A stretch of DNA of 64,000 nt, taken from positions 1 through 64,000 of the forward strand of contig NZ_JAFKHE010000016.1 of the NCBI RefSeq assembly GCF_017307495.1. Direction: 5' to 3'. Shown piece after piece: positions 8,230 to 16,941 of this stretch. The position numbers and the translations under genes were made by a program. The notes under the pieces are model-generated. The model did not search any database. It was given only the letters and a program-made list of their open reading frames with translations, and had not been told where the DNA came from. Each line of letters starts with the position of its first letter. The stretch's first letter is position 1. This DNA comes from Devosia sp. GTDB taxonomy: Bacteria; Pseudomonadota; Alphaproteobacteria; Rhizobiales; Devosiaceae.

Positions 8230-8440
8230 CCTGCCGTGCGCCCGTTTCCACAGTCGCGCTCGCCCACTAATGCGTTGGTCGGGCACGGAGGATAGGCGCG
8301 CTCGGTCGCATCACCGATCCGGTGTGCCAAAGCTGCCCCGGCAACCTCGCGGGCGAAAGTCGTCTTGCCACAAACCCAGTCTCGAAATGACGACCGGAAC
8401 CCGTGCGGGGTGAATTGGTCTGCCTATGGCCAGATGCCTC
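8230..8440 (-). pseudogene. Tyrosine recombinase (P4-type integrase) C-terminal remnant
   Basis: On the minus strand, 8420 down to about 8291 reads DQFTPHGFRSSFRDW, then FAREVAGAALAHRIGD, then ERAY. This is the integrase signature HGFRxxFRDW (the HxxR catalytic box) and the xxLAHxxGDxxExAY segment carrying the final His and the Tyr region. The frame then shifts to QRISGRARLWKRAHGRHG, matching the usual post-Tyr tail. Just upstream another frame shows RMRHLAIGR, the expected preceding segment. At least two frameshifts make it non-functional. The N-terminal domains are not detectable. Confidence 0.72.
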
Positions 8441-8816
8441 ATCCGGCTGGCACCCAGCGGATCGCACTGCGCCAGGGTATCGAGAAGCTCTCGAACGGTG
8501 ACAATTGCGACTTCTTGATTTTGGAGGCGCGGTCTTATCCTGCTGGTGAGGAGGCGACGATACCAGCGTTCTACGCCCAGCACCCGAACCCGATTGACTC
8601 GGGCCAGAATTCCTTGCGGGCTGAGTTTGTTGGGGCTGCCGAAAGGTTCCGCATAAGATTGAGCCCTATGCCTCCTTCCGCTCGGAGGTGGATAGGGTCC
8701 ATCACGGCCCTTACTACCTGTTGGAGGCTTGGCAGGTCGTTGAGAGCGCTCCGCCTCTAATTGATTGGCGTTGCCCCTGAGGGAAGGTGCGTAGTCGCAA
8801 CCGCTCAAGTCTAGTT

Positions 8817-8970
8817 GGCTGACTCCCTCTCCTCTACGCAGCACCCGCGACACCTGTTGAGTGGTCCACTTGCCGCCTCGGAAAGTCGCCACATCCATGC
8901 GGTCCAGCGCGGTCGCTATGGCCTCAAGGGTCTGCCCGGCCTGCCGCATGGGGCCGTCGTGGTCAATGGA
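8817..8970 (-). pseudogene. Possible serine recombinase/resolvase fragment
   Basis: The minus-strand frame here encodes QTLEAIATALDRMDVATFRG and GKWTTQQVSRVLRR, the pattern of a resolvase-type or large-serine-recombinase helix-turn-helix (xLxAIAxxLNxxGIxTxRGGxWxxxxVxxxLxR). No catalytic domain is visible and the frame soon loses protein character. It is best seen as debris of a second mobile element next to the dead integrase. The assignment depends on this one motif. Confidence 0.4.
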
Positions 8971-9130
8971 TGCCAGTCCAAGACGTCCGGCCGTTTCGTC
9001 GACGCATTCGATGCTGCAAAAGTACAACGCACTGCATGAATCGGCTCCCCGCGCCGCTACTTCTCCGCTTAGCGATTGTCGAATGCCGCCACTGGCCGAT
9101 ATAGTCGCACCTACGCATGGGGGGCACTGA

Positions 9131-9784
9131 ATGCGCTATCTCATTACCTCGTCTGTGCTTGTGATCCTTGCCGCAAGCAGCAGTTCTGTTCAGGGGCAGG
9201 ACTGGTCCGGCTTCTATGTCGGCGTCCATGGCGGCGGCAGCGCGGCGACCGGCGTCAACGAGGCTACACTCGCTGGTGGCCGCCTACCGACCTTCAATGC
9301 TGGTGACGAAATCGCAATGTCCGGGATGCTGGGCGGCGTCTTCGCGGGCATCAACATGATGACCGACACCATGCTGCTCGGCATCGAAGGCGACGTCGGC
9401 GTCGGCACGGTCGAGGGGACCTTCAAGGATTTCACCTTCGACACCGAAAGCATCACTTCCACGATCGACTGGAACGCACACCTGCGCGGCCGTATTGGCG
9501 TAGCGGTGGACAATGCCTTGTTCTACCTGGCCGGCGGCCTTGCCGTGGCATCGAACTCCGTTGTCGTCGACGCGGCGAACCTAGGTGACGACGAGGATTC
9601 GGCGATGCATGTCGGCTGGACCATCGGCGGCGGCGTGGAACTGGCCCTTACCGAGAATGTCGTCGCCCGTGCCGAGTATCTCTACGACGACTATGGCAGC
9701 GCCGACTACAGTCTGTTCGGCAGCAACTGGTCTCAGGACATCAATTCGCACACAGTTCGGGTCGGACTGTCGTTCAGGCCTTAG
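9131..9784 (+). CDS. Outer-membrane beta-barrel protein (Omp25/Omp31-like)
   Basis: A 217-residue secreted protein with an N-terminal signal peptide (about 1-22, ending SSSVQG before QDWSGFYVG). The mature part begins WSGFYVGVHGGG, the hallmark of rhizobial Omp25/31/RopB-type barrels, has alternating hydrophobic strands and ends with an aromatic-rich HTVRVGLSFRP strand. Such proteins are small structural porin-like barrels of the outer membrane. The coding frame is clean and the product is full length. It lies between decayed mobile DNA and a PaaK-like gene and shows no operon link. Confidence 0.85.
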   Translation: MRYLITSSVLVILAASSSSVQGQDWSGFYVGVHGGGSAATGVNEATLAGGRLPTFNAGDEIAMSGMLGGVFAGINMMTDTMLLGIEGDVGVGTVEGTFKDFTFDTESITSTIDWNAHLRGRIGVAVDNALFYLAGGLAVASNSVVVDAANLGDDEDSAMHVGWTIGGGVELALTENVVARAEYLYDDYGSADYSLFGSNWSQDINSHTVRVGLSFRP

Positions 9785-9843
9785 GACCGAGCCCGGCCCC
9801 GAGCGTAGGTGGGCCGGCATGTGTCTTCGCGTGTGGAAAGACC

Positions 9844-11154
9844 GTGCAAGCCGTCCGCGAACTCGATGAACGCCTGCAGCAGAGCGAGCGCTGGAGCCCT
9901 GATGCGATGCTTGCCTGGCAGCGGCGCCAGCTGGGGCTGCTGGTCAACCATGCCCGTCGCACCACGCCCTTCTACCGCTTCCGGTTGAACGGGCTCTTCG
10001 GCCCCACCGGGCTGATCGATTGGCGCCGCTGGGCCGAGCTGCCAATCCTGACACGTACGGACGTGGCAGATCGGTTTGACGCCCTGCTGTCGCGCGCGCC
10101 TGTGGCGGATCATGGCCCCTTCGCGGACGTGATCTCATCGGGATCGACCGGCACGCCGATCAAGATCCGGACGACTCGCGTGATTAATGACGCCGTGTCT
10201 GCCTGCAACTGGCGCGCGCAGCGCTGGTGGGGGATCGACTGGTCGAAGCGTCTGCTCAGCCGGGTCTATTCAGGCCACCCCGGCCGCCACAATGGCGACA
10301 AGTTGGGACCCTGGGGGCCCCCATGGGACAAGACAGCGGCGCGTGGCCAACACATCTACTCATCGTCGTCGGTGATGGAACCCGAACTCCTCGACCTCAT
10401 CCTCGCCCACCGACCGTCCTACGTCGCCTTAGGCACTCCATTGATCGAGACGCTCAGCGACGCCGTGCTTGCGCGCGGCCTTGAGGTGAAGATCGAATGC
10501 TTCTTCGTCCGGGGGGCAGGAGCCGATGCGCGATTGCGCGAACTCGCTCACAAGCATTTTGGCGGGGCCCGGGTGCTAGAGCTCTACAGCGCCAAGGAGT
10601 CCGGGCCGATCGCGCATCCTTGCCCGGTTTCCGGCCAGCTTCACGTCAATGACGAAACGATCCTGGTCGAAGTGGTTGACGCCAACAACCGGCCTTGCGC
10701 GCCTGGAGAGGAAGGGCGCGTGCTGGTCACGCCATTCGGCAGCACCGCCATGCCGCTCATCCGGTACGAACTCGGCGATACCGCTGTTGCCGGAACGCCA
10801 TGCCCCTGCGGCCGCTGCCTATCGACGCTGGACGGCATCAGCGGACGCGTCAGCCACGCCTTCCGACATCCAGACGGTCGATCGCTTTTCGCTCGGCTGG
10901 CACTTGAGCCCCTGCAGGCGCAGCTGGCCGTTCGTCGTTGGCAGATTGCCCAGACCGGCGCCACGCAGTTCGAAGTCCGCTACCTGGCCGACGCCGATAT
11001 CGATGAGCAGGGCCGCGCACGCTTTGTGGAGACGTTCCACCGCGAACTCTTTGACGATGCGGTCATTCGATTTCTGCGTGTCGAGGCACTGCCTCTCACC
11101 GATGCCGGCAAGTTCATCGAGTACCGTCGCGAGTACGATGCGCAAAGCATTTAG
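9844..11154 (+). CDS. PaaK-like adenylate-forming enzyme (COG1541)
   Basis: A 436-residue protein of the phenylacetate-CoA ligase / coenzyme F390 synthetase group. The ATP-binding motif SSGSTGTPIKI lies near residue 100, ELYSAKESGPIAHPC in the middle, RYELGDTA is the ribose-binding motif, and PCPCGRCLSTLDGISGR is a Cys-rich segment typical of this group. Family members activate an aromatic or other carboxylate as an acyl-adenylate. The GTG start at 9844 has GGAAAG just upstream. No CoA-pathway neighbours are present, so the substrate is unknown; it may serve surface-polymer or secondary metabolism. Confidence 0.8.
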   Translation: MQAVRELDERLQQSERWSPDAMLAWQRRQLGLLVNHARRTTPFYRFRLNGLFGPTGLIDWRRWAELPILTRTDVADRFDALLSRAPVADHGPFADVISSGSTGTPIKIRTTRVINDAVSACNWRAQRWWGIDWSKRLLSRVYSGHPGRHNGDKLGPWGPPWDKTAARGQHIYSSSSVMEPELLDLILAHRPSYVALGTPLIETLSDAVLARGLEVKIECFFVRGAGADARLRELAHKHFGGARVLELYSAKESGPIAHPCPVSGQLHVNDETILVEVVDANNRPCAPGEEGRVLVTPFGSTAMPLIRYELGDTAVAGTPCPCGRCLSTLDGISGRVSHAFRHPDGRSLFARLALEPLQAQLAVRRWQIAQTGATQFEVRYLADADIDEQGRARFVETFHRELFDDAVIRFLRVEALPLTDAGKFIEYRREYDAQSI

Positions 11155-11468
11155 CAGGGTCGGCAGTGCCCGGCGCGCTCGTTCAAGGCCGGCCCGGCGT
11201 CACGCATGGGGTTGGGGGCCTGCTGTTCAAGGCGCCACAGGCGGCCATCCAGCGTAGTCGATGCCCGCCGCGAATCCGTCCCGGTTCGGTCAAGCTGCCC
11301 GGTAGCCCGCTGCTCCCGTCGTCAGGCCTCGTCCGCCCATGTGGACTTGCCGGTCACCGCGTCGATCTGCGAACGCGCGCGGGTGGTGGCGAGACGCTGC
11401 CGTCTCGATGGCGGCGGAACAGAGGCCTTGCTGCCGGCGGGTGTGGCCGCCGGCAGCGCGCATGCGGC
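11155..11468. other. Intergenic region between convergent genes
   Basis: This 314-base gap separates the plus-strand PaaK-like gene and the minus-strand DUF917 gene. Apart from the hairpin at 11430-11457 I see no gene: open frames here are shadows with no recognisable motif. Confidence 0.6.
11430..11457. terminator. GC-rich hairpin after the DUF917 operon
   Basis: GCTGCCGGCG (11430-11439), an 8-base loop and CGCCGGCAGC (11448-11457) pair over 10 bp. It lies 12 bp beyond the stop of the last minus-strand gene. No T tract follows, so it may be a Rho-independent-like or RNA-stabilising structure rather than a strong terminator. Confidence 0.45.
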
Positions 11469-12551
11469 TCAGCGGCCGAAATACTGGCGGTAGTCGGTGT
11501 CGTACCCGAAGTAGCGCGGACCGACGAGCTGGATGCCGGCGGGGGTCAGCCACTGCGGATGGGAGGGCATGGCGAGTGCCTTGAGCCGAAGGCCGTAGCG
11601 CAGCGCATCTGCCGTCACCGGCAACCCGGATTCGGCGTCGAGCACAGTGATCAGGTCGGGCGTCGTGACAATGATCTCGCCATCGCGCTCGGCCATCAGG
11701 AACTCGTTCTGGAAATCGAGCCGGAACTCGTGCCCCTTCCACTCCTCGACGCCCTCGAAGCGCGCGGTGCCGCGGGCGAAGCCACCAACGGTGCGGCGCT
11801 CGATGTCCTTGATGCGGCCGTGGAAGATCACATCGGCATCGAGCTTTTCGACGATGGCGTTGACCGGATCGACGTGGCCGGACTTGGCCTCGCGCAGGGT
11901 GCGGCCGAGTTCGGAGCACAGGGTCAGCGTGCCGCGCACGATCGCCTTCTTCGCCACGGCGCCCGACATCGAATAGAAGGCAAGGAGTGCCGAGCCGCCC
12001 ATTTCGACCGTCGCCGCGCGGGCAAGCCGTTCGGTCCAGGCATTGCTGACCGTCTCGAGCACGAGCGAGTTGCCCTTGTCGTCGCAGAGCACCATCGGGG
12101 TTGCCGACACGCCGTGCATGGTAAAGGTCACCATCTGCAGCTCGGGATAGGCGCGGCCCATGCCATCGCCGTCGACAAGCGGCAGGCCGGCCATGGCGGC
12201 GACGACGAACGGGGTCGTGGAGTTGACGCCACCGGCCTCCCCGCACAGCACGGCGTCGATCTTGCGGCCGAGCAGCTGCTCCAGCGCGCGAAACGCGTTG
12301 ATCAGCTCTTCGCCCTGCGGGAGCTTTTCGGTCATCACGGTGGGGGCGCCCATCATGCAGACGGGAACGACGAGCGCGTCGTCGGGCAGTTCGTCGATGT
12401 CGACCAGGTTCACCGGGCCGTACTGCTTGATGGCCTGCTGGGCCATGAGCTTGCCGACATAGGGGTCGCCGCCGCCGCCGGTGCCCAGAATGGCGCCGCC
12501 AGTGGCGATGTCTTCCATGTCCTCGGCATGGATGGTGCGAAGAAACTTCAT
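11469..12551 (-). CDS. DUF917 (S-methyl-thiohydantoin desulfurase family) protein, copy 2
   Basis: A 360-residue DUF917 protein. Family features are the N-terminal GGAILGTGGGGDPYVGK, MGAPTVMTEKLPQGEE, GEAGGVNSTTPFVVAAMAGL, the VDGDGMGRAYPELQM motif and a C-terminal half with TVGGFARGTARFEG and MPSHPQWLTPAGIQLVGPRYFGY. Pfam ties the family to S-methyl thiohydantoin desulfurase, but most members are uncharacterised and occur with hydantoinase A-like proteins, as here. It is the last gene of the dpp-like operon, 17 bp after its paralogue. Confidence 0.85.
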   Translation of the reverse strand: MKFLRTIHAEDMEDIATGGAILGTGGGGDPYVGKLMAQQAIKQYGPVNLVDIDELPDDALVVPVCMMGAPTVMTEKLPQGEELINAFRALEQLLGRKIDAVLCGEAGGVNSTTPFVVAAMAGLPLVDGDGMGRAYPELQMVTFTMHGVSATPMVLCDDKGNSLVLETVSNAWTERLARAATVEMGGSALLAFYSMSGAVAKKAIVRGTLTLCSELGRTLREAKSGHVDPVNAIVEKLDADVIFHGRIKDIERRTVGGFARGTARFEGVEEWKGHEFRLDFQNEFLMAERDGEIIVTTPDLITVLDAESGLPVTADALRYGLRLKALAMPSHPQWLTPAGIQLVGPRYFGYDTDYRQYFGR

Positions 12552-12568
12552 GATGGGTTCCTTTCGCC

Positions 12569-13672
12569 TCAGGCCACGATCGGCTGGGGCTGGAGCGGGT
12601 TGAAGGTGAGTTCCGGATACCCGAAGGCCTGGGGGCCAACGATTTCCAGCGCCTTGGGCGTCTTCATCAGGTCATGCACGGGCAGGCCGATGACGGCGAT
12701 GCGCTGGCCATAGCGCAGCACTTCGGTGGTGATCGGCTCGCCGGTATCGAGCTCGAGGTTGATGATCAGGTCCGGCACCATGATCACCGGCACCTCGTCG
12801 ACCCAGAGCACAAGGTTCTCGTTCTGGATGGCGATGCGCGCTTCCGAGCCCGCCCAGTCACCGACGCCGGTAAGGTGGGCATGGCCGCGGGCGAAGCCGC
12901 CCACCAGTTCACGCCGCACGTCCGTGACCTTGCCGGTGAAGAACAGCTTGCCGCCGGTCGAGGCGACGACGCGTTCGACGACGTTCTGCCGCTTGCGGCG
13001 GGCCTCGAGCACCGTGTGGCCGATCTGCAGTGCCTGGGTCACCGTGCCGGGCACGGCGGTGCGGCGGACGAACTCCATCGACATGGGCGCGATGGCGAGG
13101 CCGGCGGCCGCGCCCATGTTCACCGACACGCCGCGGGCAAAGGTCTCGAGCCAGAACATGTCGATCACCTCCTTGAAGACGACGACATTGCCCTTCTCGT
13201 CGGCGATGGCGGCGGGAGCGGCCTTGGCGCCGTAAATGAAGAAGGTAGTCATCTGCACTTCGGGGAAGGCCCGGCCCATGCCGTCGCCGTCGATGACCGG
13301 CAGGCCGGCATAGGCAGCAGCGATCACCGGTTCGAGCGCGTTGGAGCCGCCGATTTCGGCCGAGATGGTGGCCGAGAGCTTGACGCCGGCGGTCTCTTCG
13401 ACCGCCCGCATGGCGCGAAAGCACTCGCCGCCTTCTTCGATCTTCTCGACTCCCACCACCGGCGCGCCGATGCCGCCGACTTCGCCGACCCAGGCGTCAT
13501 CCGGCAGCGCATCCAGCGGCAGCACGCGGATCTCCGCGCCCTTTCGGATCAGTTCGCGGGCGCGAAGCATGCCGACATAGGGGTTGCCGCCGCCGCCCGT
13601 GCCGAGGAGAGCAGCACCGATCGAGAGCGGCAGGAGGTCTGCCTCCCTGAGGACATAGCCCTTATCCGACAT
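12569..13672 (-). CDS. DUF917 (S-methyl-thiohydantoin desulfurase family) protein, copy 1
   Basis: A 367-residue DUF917 protein, paralogous to the next gene. It has IGAALLGTGGGGNPYVGM, GGIGAPVVGVEKIEEGGE, SAEIGGSNALEPVIAAAYAG, VIDGDGMGRAFPEVQM and LVGGFARGHAHLTG. The ATG at 13672 overlaps the end of the hydantoinase gene by 11 bp; the longer open frame lies inside that gene. Two DUF917 paralogues after a HyuA-like subunit suggest either a heteromeric enzyme or two successive steps on a hydantoin-like ring. The substrate is probably supplied by the ABC importer of the same operon. Confidence 0.85.
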   Translation of the reverse strand: MSDKGYVLREADLLPLSIGAALLGTGGGGNPYVGMLRARELIRKGAEIRVLPLDALPDDAWVGEVGGIGAPVVGVEKIEEGGECFRAMRAVEETAGVKLSATISAEIGGSNALEPVIAAAYAGLPVIDGDGMGRAFPEVQMTTFFIYGAKAAPAAIADEKGNVVVFKEVIDMFWLETFARGVSVNMGAAAGLAIAPMSMEFVRRTAVPGTVTQALQIGHTVLEARRKRQNVVERVVASTGGKLFFTGKVTDVRRELVGGFARGHAHLTGVGDWAGSEARIAIQNENLVLWVDEVPVIMVPDLIINLELDTGEPITTEVLRYGQRIAVIGLPVHDLMKTPKALEIVGPQAFGYPELTFNPLQPQPIVA

Positions 13673-15209
13673 GGAGCTCACCGACGGCCTTGGCTCGGAC
13701 ACGGGTGGCATTGCCGGGCAGGTAGGCGAGCGGCACGTCCTCCACATCGACGATTGTGATCGACGAGCGGAGCGCACCGGCGGCGACCGCCGCCTCCGTG
13801 GCACGTTCCTTGGCGTCGGCCAGCGCCTGGTCCCGGCCGATCTCGGCAAGCGCATAGACGCGATCGACTTCGCCCGAAACCTGCGCAATGGCGGCGCCAA
13901 CGGCATTGGCCACGGCGGAGTGGTTCGGCGTGATCACCTCGAGTCCGCCGATCGGTCCGTCGACAAGGATCGAGCCGCCGCCCACGACGATCACCGGAAG
14001 CGGTTCGGGGGAGAGGCGAGAGCGCTCGACGCAATCCTCGAGCATGGCCTGGATGCGCTGCTGCGTGCGCGCGACGAAGTCGGCCGTCAGGTGCGCGACC
14101 TTGGCCTTGTCGCCGAGCTCGAAGCGGCCACTGGCGACGACCACGTCGGACGTGGTGAGGGTCTTGCCGCCGAAGATCAGCGCCTCGGTGGCGATCCGGT
14201 AGCCGACCGAGGTCGGGCCGACCTTGATCGCACCGCCGGTCTCGACGACGTGCGAACCGCCGCCCAGCCCGATCGAGAACACGTCGGGCATGCGGAAGTT
14301 GGTACGGACTCCGCCGACTTCGACCGCCACGGTCGCCTGGCGCGGAAAGCCCTTGTGCAGCGAACCGACGTCGGAGGTCGTGCCGCCGATATCGACGACG
14401 ATGGCGTCCTGAACGCCCGACAGGAAGGCGGCGCCGCGCATCGAGTTGGTCGGGCCCGAGGCGAAGGTCAGCACCGGGAACTTCTCGGCAAACTCGGCGT
14501 CCATCAGCGTGCCGTCGTTCTGCGTCAGGTAGAACCGGCCCTTGATGCCGGTCTCGGTGATCGCCTTGCGGAAGGCCTCGATCACTTGCCTGGACAGGTC
14601 GCGCAGGCAGGCGTTCATGATCGCCGCATTCTCACGCTCGAGCAGACCAATACGCCCGATGTCGCTCGACAGCGTGATGTGCGCGTCCGGGAGCGCCTTG
14701 GCCAGGATTTCGCCGGCCTGCTTTTCGAACTCGCCCGTCACTGGCGAGAACACCGAGGTGATCGCGATGGTGTTGATGCCCTTGGACTTGATGTCCTCGG
14801 CAATGCCCAGCAGCTCGGCCTCGTCGATCGGCGAAATGACGCGGCCGTCGAACTCGTTGCCGCCATGGGCGAGGTAGCCGGTGCCGCCGATCGCCGCCCT
14901 CAGGTCCTCGGGCCAGTCGACCATCGGCGGCAGCGAGGCGGTGGCGGGGAGGCCGAGGCGCACGGCGGCGGTCTTCGCCAGGTCGCGGCGCTGCACCACG
15001 GCGTTGGTGAAATGGGTGGTGCCGATCATCACCACGTCGATGGCCGACGCCTCCATCCTGGACGCCTCGAGCACGGCCTTCAGCGCGTTGACCACGCCGG
15101 TCATAACGTCGCCGGTGGTGGCTGCCTTGACGCCGGCGATGACGGTCGCGCCGTCCATGACGACGGCGTCCGTGTTGGTGCCGCCCACGTCGATGCCAAT
15201 TCTGATCAT
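13662..15209 (-). CDS. Hydantoinase/oxoprolinase family protein (HyuA-type, short form)
   Basis: A 515-residue HyuA-like protein of the ASKHA fold. IGIDVGGTNTDAVVMDG is the phosphate-binding loop, GTTHFTNAVVQRR is typical of the N-terminal domain, and ASGPTNSMRGAAFLSG with VVDIGGTTSDVG and IGLGGGSHV mark the hydantoinase A domain. The C-terminal third seen in the large ATP-dependent 5-oxoprolinases is absent, as in the short bacterial forms that pair with DUF917. It probably hydrolyses an amide in a cyclic ureide or thio analogue with ATP. Its start overlaps the stop of the upstream ABC ATPase gene by 4 bp. Confidence 0.85.
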   Translation of the reverse strand: MIRIGIDVGGTNTDAVVMDGATVIAGVKAATTGDVMTGVVNALKAVLEASRMEASAIDVVMIGTTHFTNAVVQRRDLAKTAAVRLGLPATASLPPMVDWPEDLRAAIGGTGYLAHGGNEFDGRVISPIDEAELLGIAEDIKSKGINTIAITSVFSPVTGEFEKQAGEILAKALPDAHITLSSDIGRIGLLERENAAIMNACLRDLSRQVIEAFRKAITETGIKGRFYLTQNDGTLMDAEFAEKFPVLTFASGPTNSMRGAAFLSGVQDAIVVDIGGTTSDVGSLHKGFPRQATVAVEVGGVRTNFRMPDVFSIGLGGGSHVVETGGAIKVGPTSVGYRIATEALIFGGKTLTTSDVVVASGRFELGDKAKVAHLTADFVARTQQRIQAMLEDCVERSRLSPEPLPVIVVGGGSILVDGPIGGLEVITPNHSAVANAVGAAIAQVSGEVDRVYALAEIGRDQALADAKERATEAAVAAGALRSSITIVDVEDVPLAYLPGNATRVRAKAVGELHVG

Positions 15210-16099
15210 TTTTCTGTCCTTTGGGAGACTGGTGCCGCTCCGCCCCGGAGCGCGATGAGTTGTTCCGCCGTCGGGATTTCCCCGTCGATCAGCGGGATCC
15301 TGGGCCGCATGGCCTCTTCCTCGGCCGAGATCACCGGCACCGAGGCAAGGAGAAGACGGGTGTAGTCGTGCTGCGGGGACTCAAAGACCGACGCTGTGGG
15401 ACCGGTCTCTACGATCTTGCCCAGATAGAGCACGCCGACGGTGTCGGCGAAGTTCCGCATCAGGCTGAGGTCGTGCGAGATGAAGAGGTAGGTCAGCCCC
15501 AGTTGCCGGCCGAGATCGACCAGGAGGTCCATCACGCGGGCCTGTACCGATACGTCGAGTGCCGAAGTCGGCTCGTCGAGGATGAGCAGCTGCGGCGCCA
15601 CGGCCAAGGCACGTGCGATGGCGACGCGCTGCTTCTGGCCGCCCGAGAGTTCATGCGGGAATCGCGACGCGAAATCGGCCGGCAGCTGCACCATTTCGAG
15701 CAACTCCGACACGCGCTGCTTGTGCTCGGTACGCGGCGCGCCGTGTGCAGCGAGCGGCACCTCGATCGACTGGCCGACGGTGCGGCGCGGGTTGAGCGAG
15801 GAGCCGGGGTTCTGGAACACCATCTGCACCTTGCGCCCATAGGCGCGGCTGCCGGTCTCCCCGGTGATGTTGTGTCCATCGAGCAGAATGTCGCCACTGG
15901 TGGGCCCGGCCAGCCCCATGATCATGCGGGCGATGGTGGACTTGCCCGAGCCGCTCTCGCCGGCAAGGCCATAGACCTTGCCCTTCTCGATCGCGAATGA
16001 GACGTCGTCGACGGCCCGCACTTCGCCGATCTTGCCGCCGAAGCCGTTGCGGACGGGGAAGAGCTTGGTCAACCGGACGATTTCCAGAATGTTGGTCAT
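15206..16099 (-). CDS. Dipeptide/oligopeptide-type ABC transporter ATPase (DppF-like)
   Basis: A 297-residue ATPase with Walker A GESGSGKST, Q-loop FQNPGSSLNPRRT, signature LSGGQKQRVAIARAL, Walker B LLILDEPTSALD and switch His in FISHDLSLMRNFAD. The C-terminal extension with a VPVISAEEEAMRPRIPL segment is that of oligopeptide ATPases. It is the second of two ATPases energising the permease pair. Overlap ATGA with both the preceding ATPase gene and the hydantoinase gene makes translational coupling likely. Confidence 0.88.
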   Translation of the reverse strand: MTNILEIVRLTKLFPVRNGFGGKIGEVRAVDDVSFAIEKGKVYGLAGESGSGKSTIARMIMGLAGPTSGDILLDGHNITGETGSRAYGRKVQMVFQNPGSSLNPRRTVGQSIEVPLAAHGAPRTEHKQRVSELLEMVQLPADFASRFPHELSGGQKQRVAIARALAVAPQLLILDEPTSALDVSVQARVMDLLVDLGRQLGLTYLFISHDLSLMRNFADTVGVLYLGKIVETGPTASVFESPQHDYTRLLLASVPVISAEEEAMRPRIPLIDGEIPTAEQLIALRGGAAPVSQRTEK

Positions 16100-16941
16100 G
16101 CGGCCGCTCCCGCCCTGCCGAAGCTGGTGCCGCCGGTGAGGCGTGGCACTGCGGCGATCAGCGCCTTGGTGTAGTCGTCCCGCGGGGCTTCGAAGAGTTC
16201 GGCGGTCGGGCGATGCTCGACGACGACACCCTTGTTCATGACGTAGACATAGTTCGACGTTTCGCGCACGACGCCGAGATTGTGGGTGATCATGAGGAGC
16301 GCGAGGCCACGTTCCTCGACGAGATCCTTGAGGAGCTTCAGGATCTGCGCCTGGGTGGTGACGTCGAGCGCGGTGCCGGGCTCGTCGGCGATCAGCAGTT
16401 GGGGCTCGCTCAGCAGCGCCATGGCGATCAGCACGCGCTGGCGCATGCCGCCGGAAAGCATGATCGGGTAGGAGCGCGCCACCCGCTCGGGATCGCGCAT
16501 CCGCACCTGGCCGAGCACTTCGTGCACGCGCGCCATCCGCTCCTTTTTGCCGCGACTGCGGCCGAGGCGGCGGTCGGCATACTTGAGGATGGTGCCCATC
16601 TGGTCGGCGATGGTGAAAACCGGGTTGAGCGAACTCATCGGGTCCTGGAACACCATCGACATGGCGGTGCCGCGCAGCTTCAGCCGGTCCTTGGCCGGCA
16701 TCGTCAGCAGGTCGCGGCCATCGTAGAAGATCTCCCCGCCGGTGATCCGGGCGGGCGGGGTACGCAGCAGGCCCATGATGGCGCGCATTGTCACGGTCTT
16801 GCCGGAGCCGCTTTCGCCGACGAGCGCGATCTGCGAGCGCGCCGGCACGTCGAGCGACACGCCCTTCAGAACCTGGTTGGTCTGGCCATAGGTGGTGAAC
16901 TGGACGCCCAGGTTGCGGACGGAGAGAAGCGCCTCGCTCAT
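16096..16941 (-). CDS. Dipeptide/oligopeptide-type ABC transporter ATPase (DppD-like)
   Basis: A 281-residue ATPase. Walker A is GESGSGKTVTMRAIMG, the Q-loop is FQDPMSSLNPVFT, the signature LSGGMRQRVLIAMAL and Walker B LLIADEPGTALDVTTQ; Gly replaces the usual Thr in DEPTTALD. The switch His lies in MITHNLGVVRE. ATG 16941 shares one base with the TGA of the permease gene; the much longer open frame upstream overlaps that permease and is not protein-like. Works with the DppF-like ATPase under the two permeases. Confidence 0.87.
   Translation of the reverse strand: MSEALLSVRNLGVQFTTYGQTNQVLKGVSLDVPARSQIALVGESGSGKTVTMRAIMGLLRTPPARITGGEIFYDGRDLLTMPAKDRLKLRGTAMSMVFQDPMSSLNPVFTIADQMGTILKYADRRLGRSRGKKERMARVHEVLGQVRMRDPERVARSYPIMLSGGMRQRVLIAMALLSEPQLLIADEPGTALDVTTQAQILKLLKDLVEERGLALLMITHNLGVVRETSNYVYVMNKGVVVEHRPTAELFEAPRDDYTKALIAAVPRLTGGTSFGRAGAAA

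Larger units (their letters stand above)
8001..9130. other. Gene-poor decayed region with mobile-element debris
   Basis: No intact gene could be supported in these 1130 bases. Open frames are short and mutually inconsistent. Recognisable debris is the C-terminal part of a tyrosine integrase (minus strand, 8230-8440) and a recombinase-like helix-turn-helix stretch (minus strand, 8817-8970). A short frame on plus (about 8633-8780) reads like a real protein fragment (IEPYASFRSEV, GPYYLLEAWQVV) that I do not recognise. No tRNA or attachment-site repeat was found. Confidence 0.6.

Noticed and set aside
8311..9027. A 238-codon minus-strand gene in the decayed region
   Set aside because: Only a short recombinase-like stretch is protein-like; the integrase motifs lie in a different frame, so the long frame is accidental.
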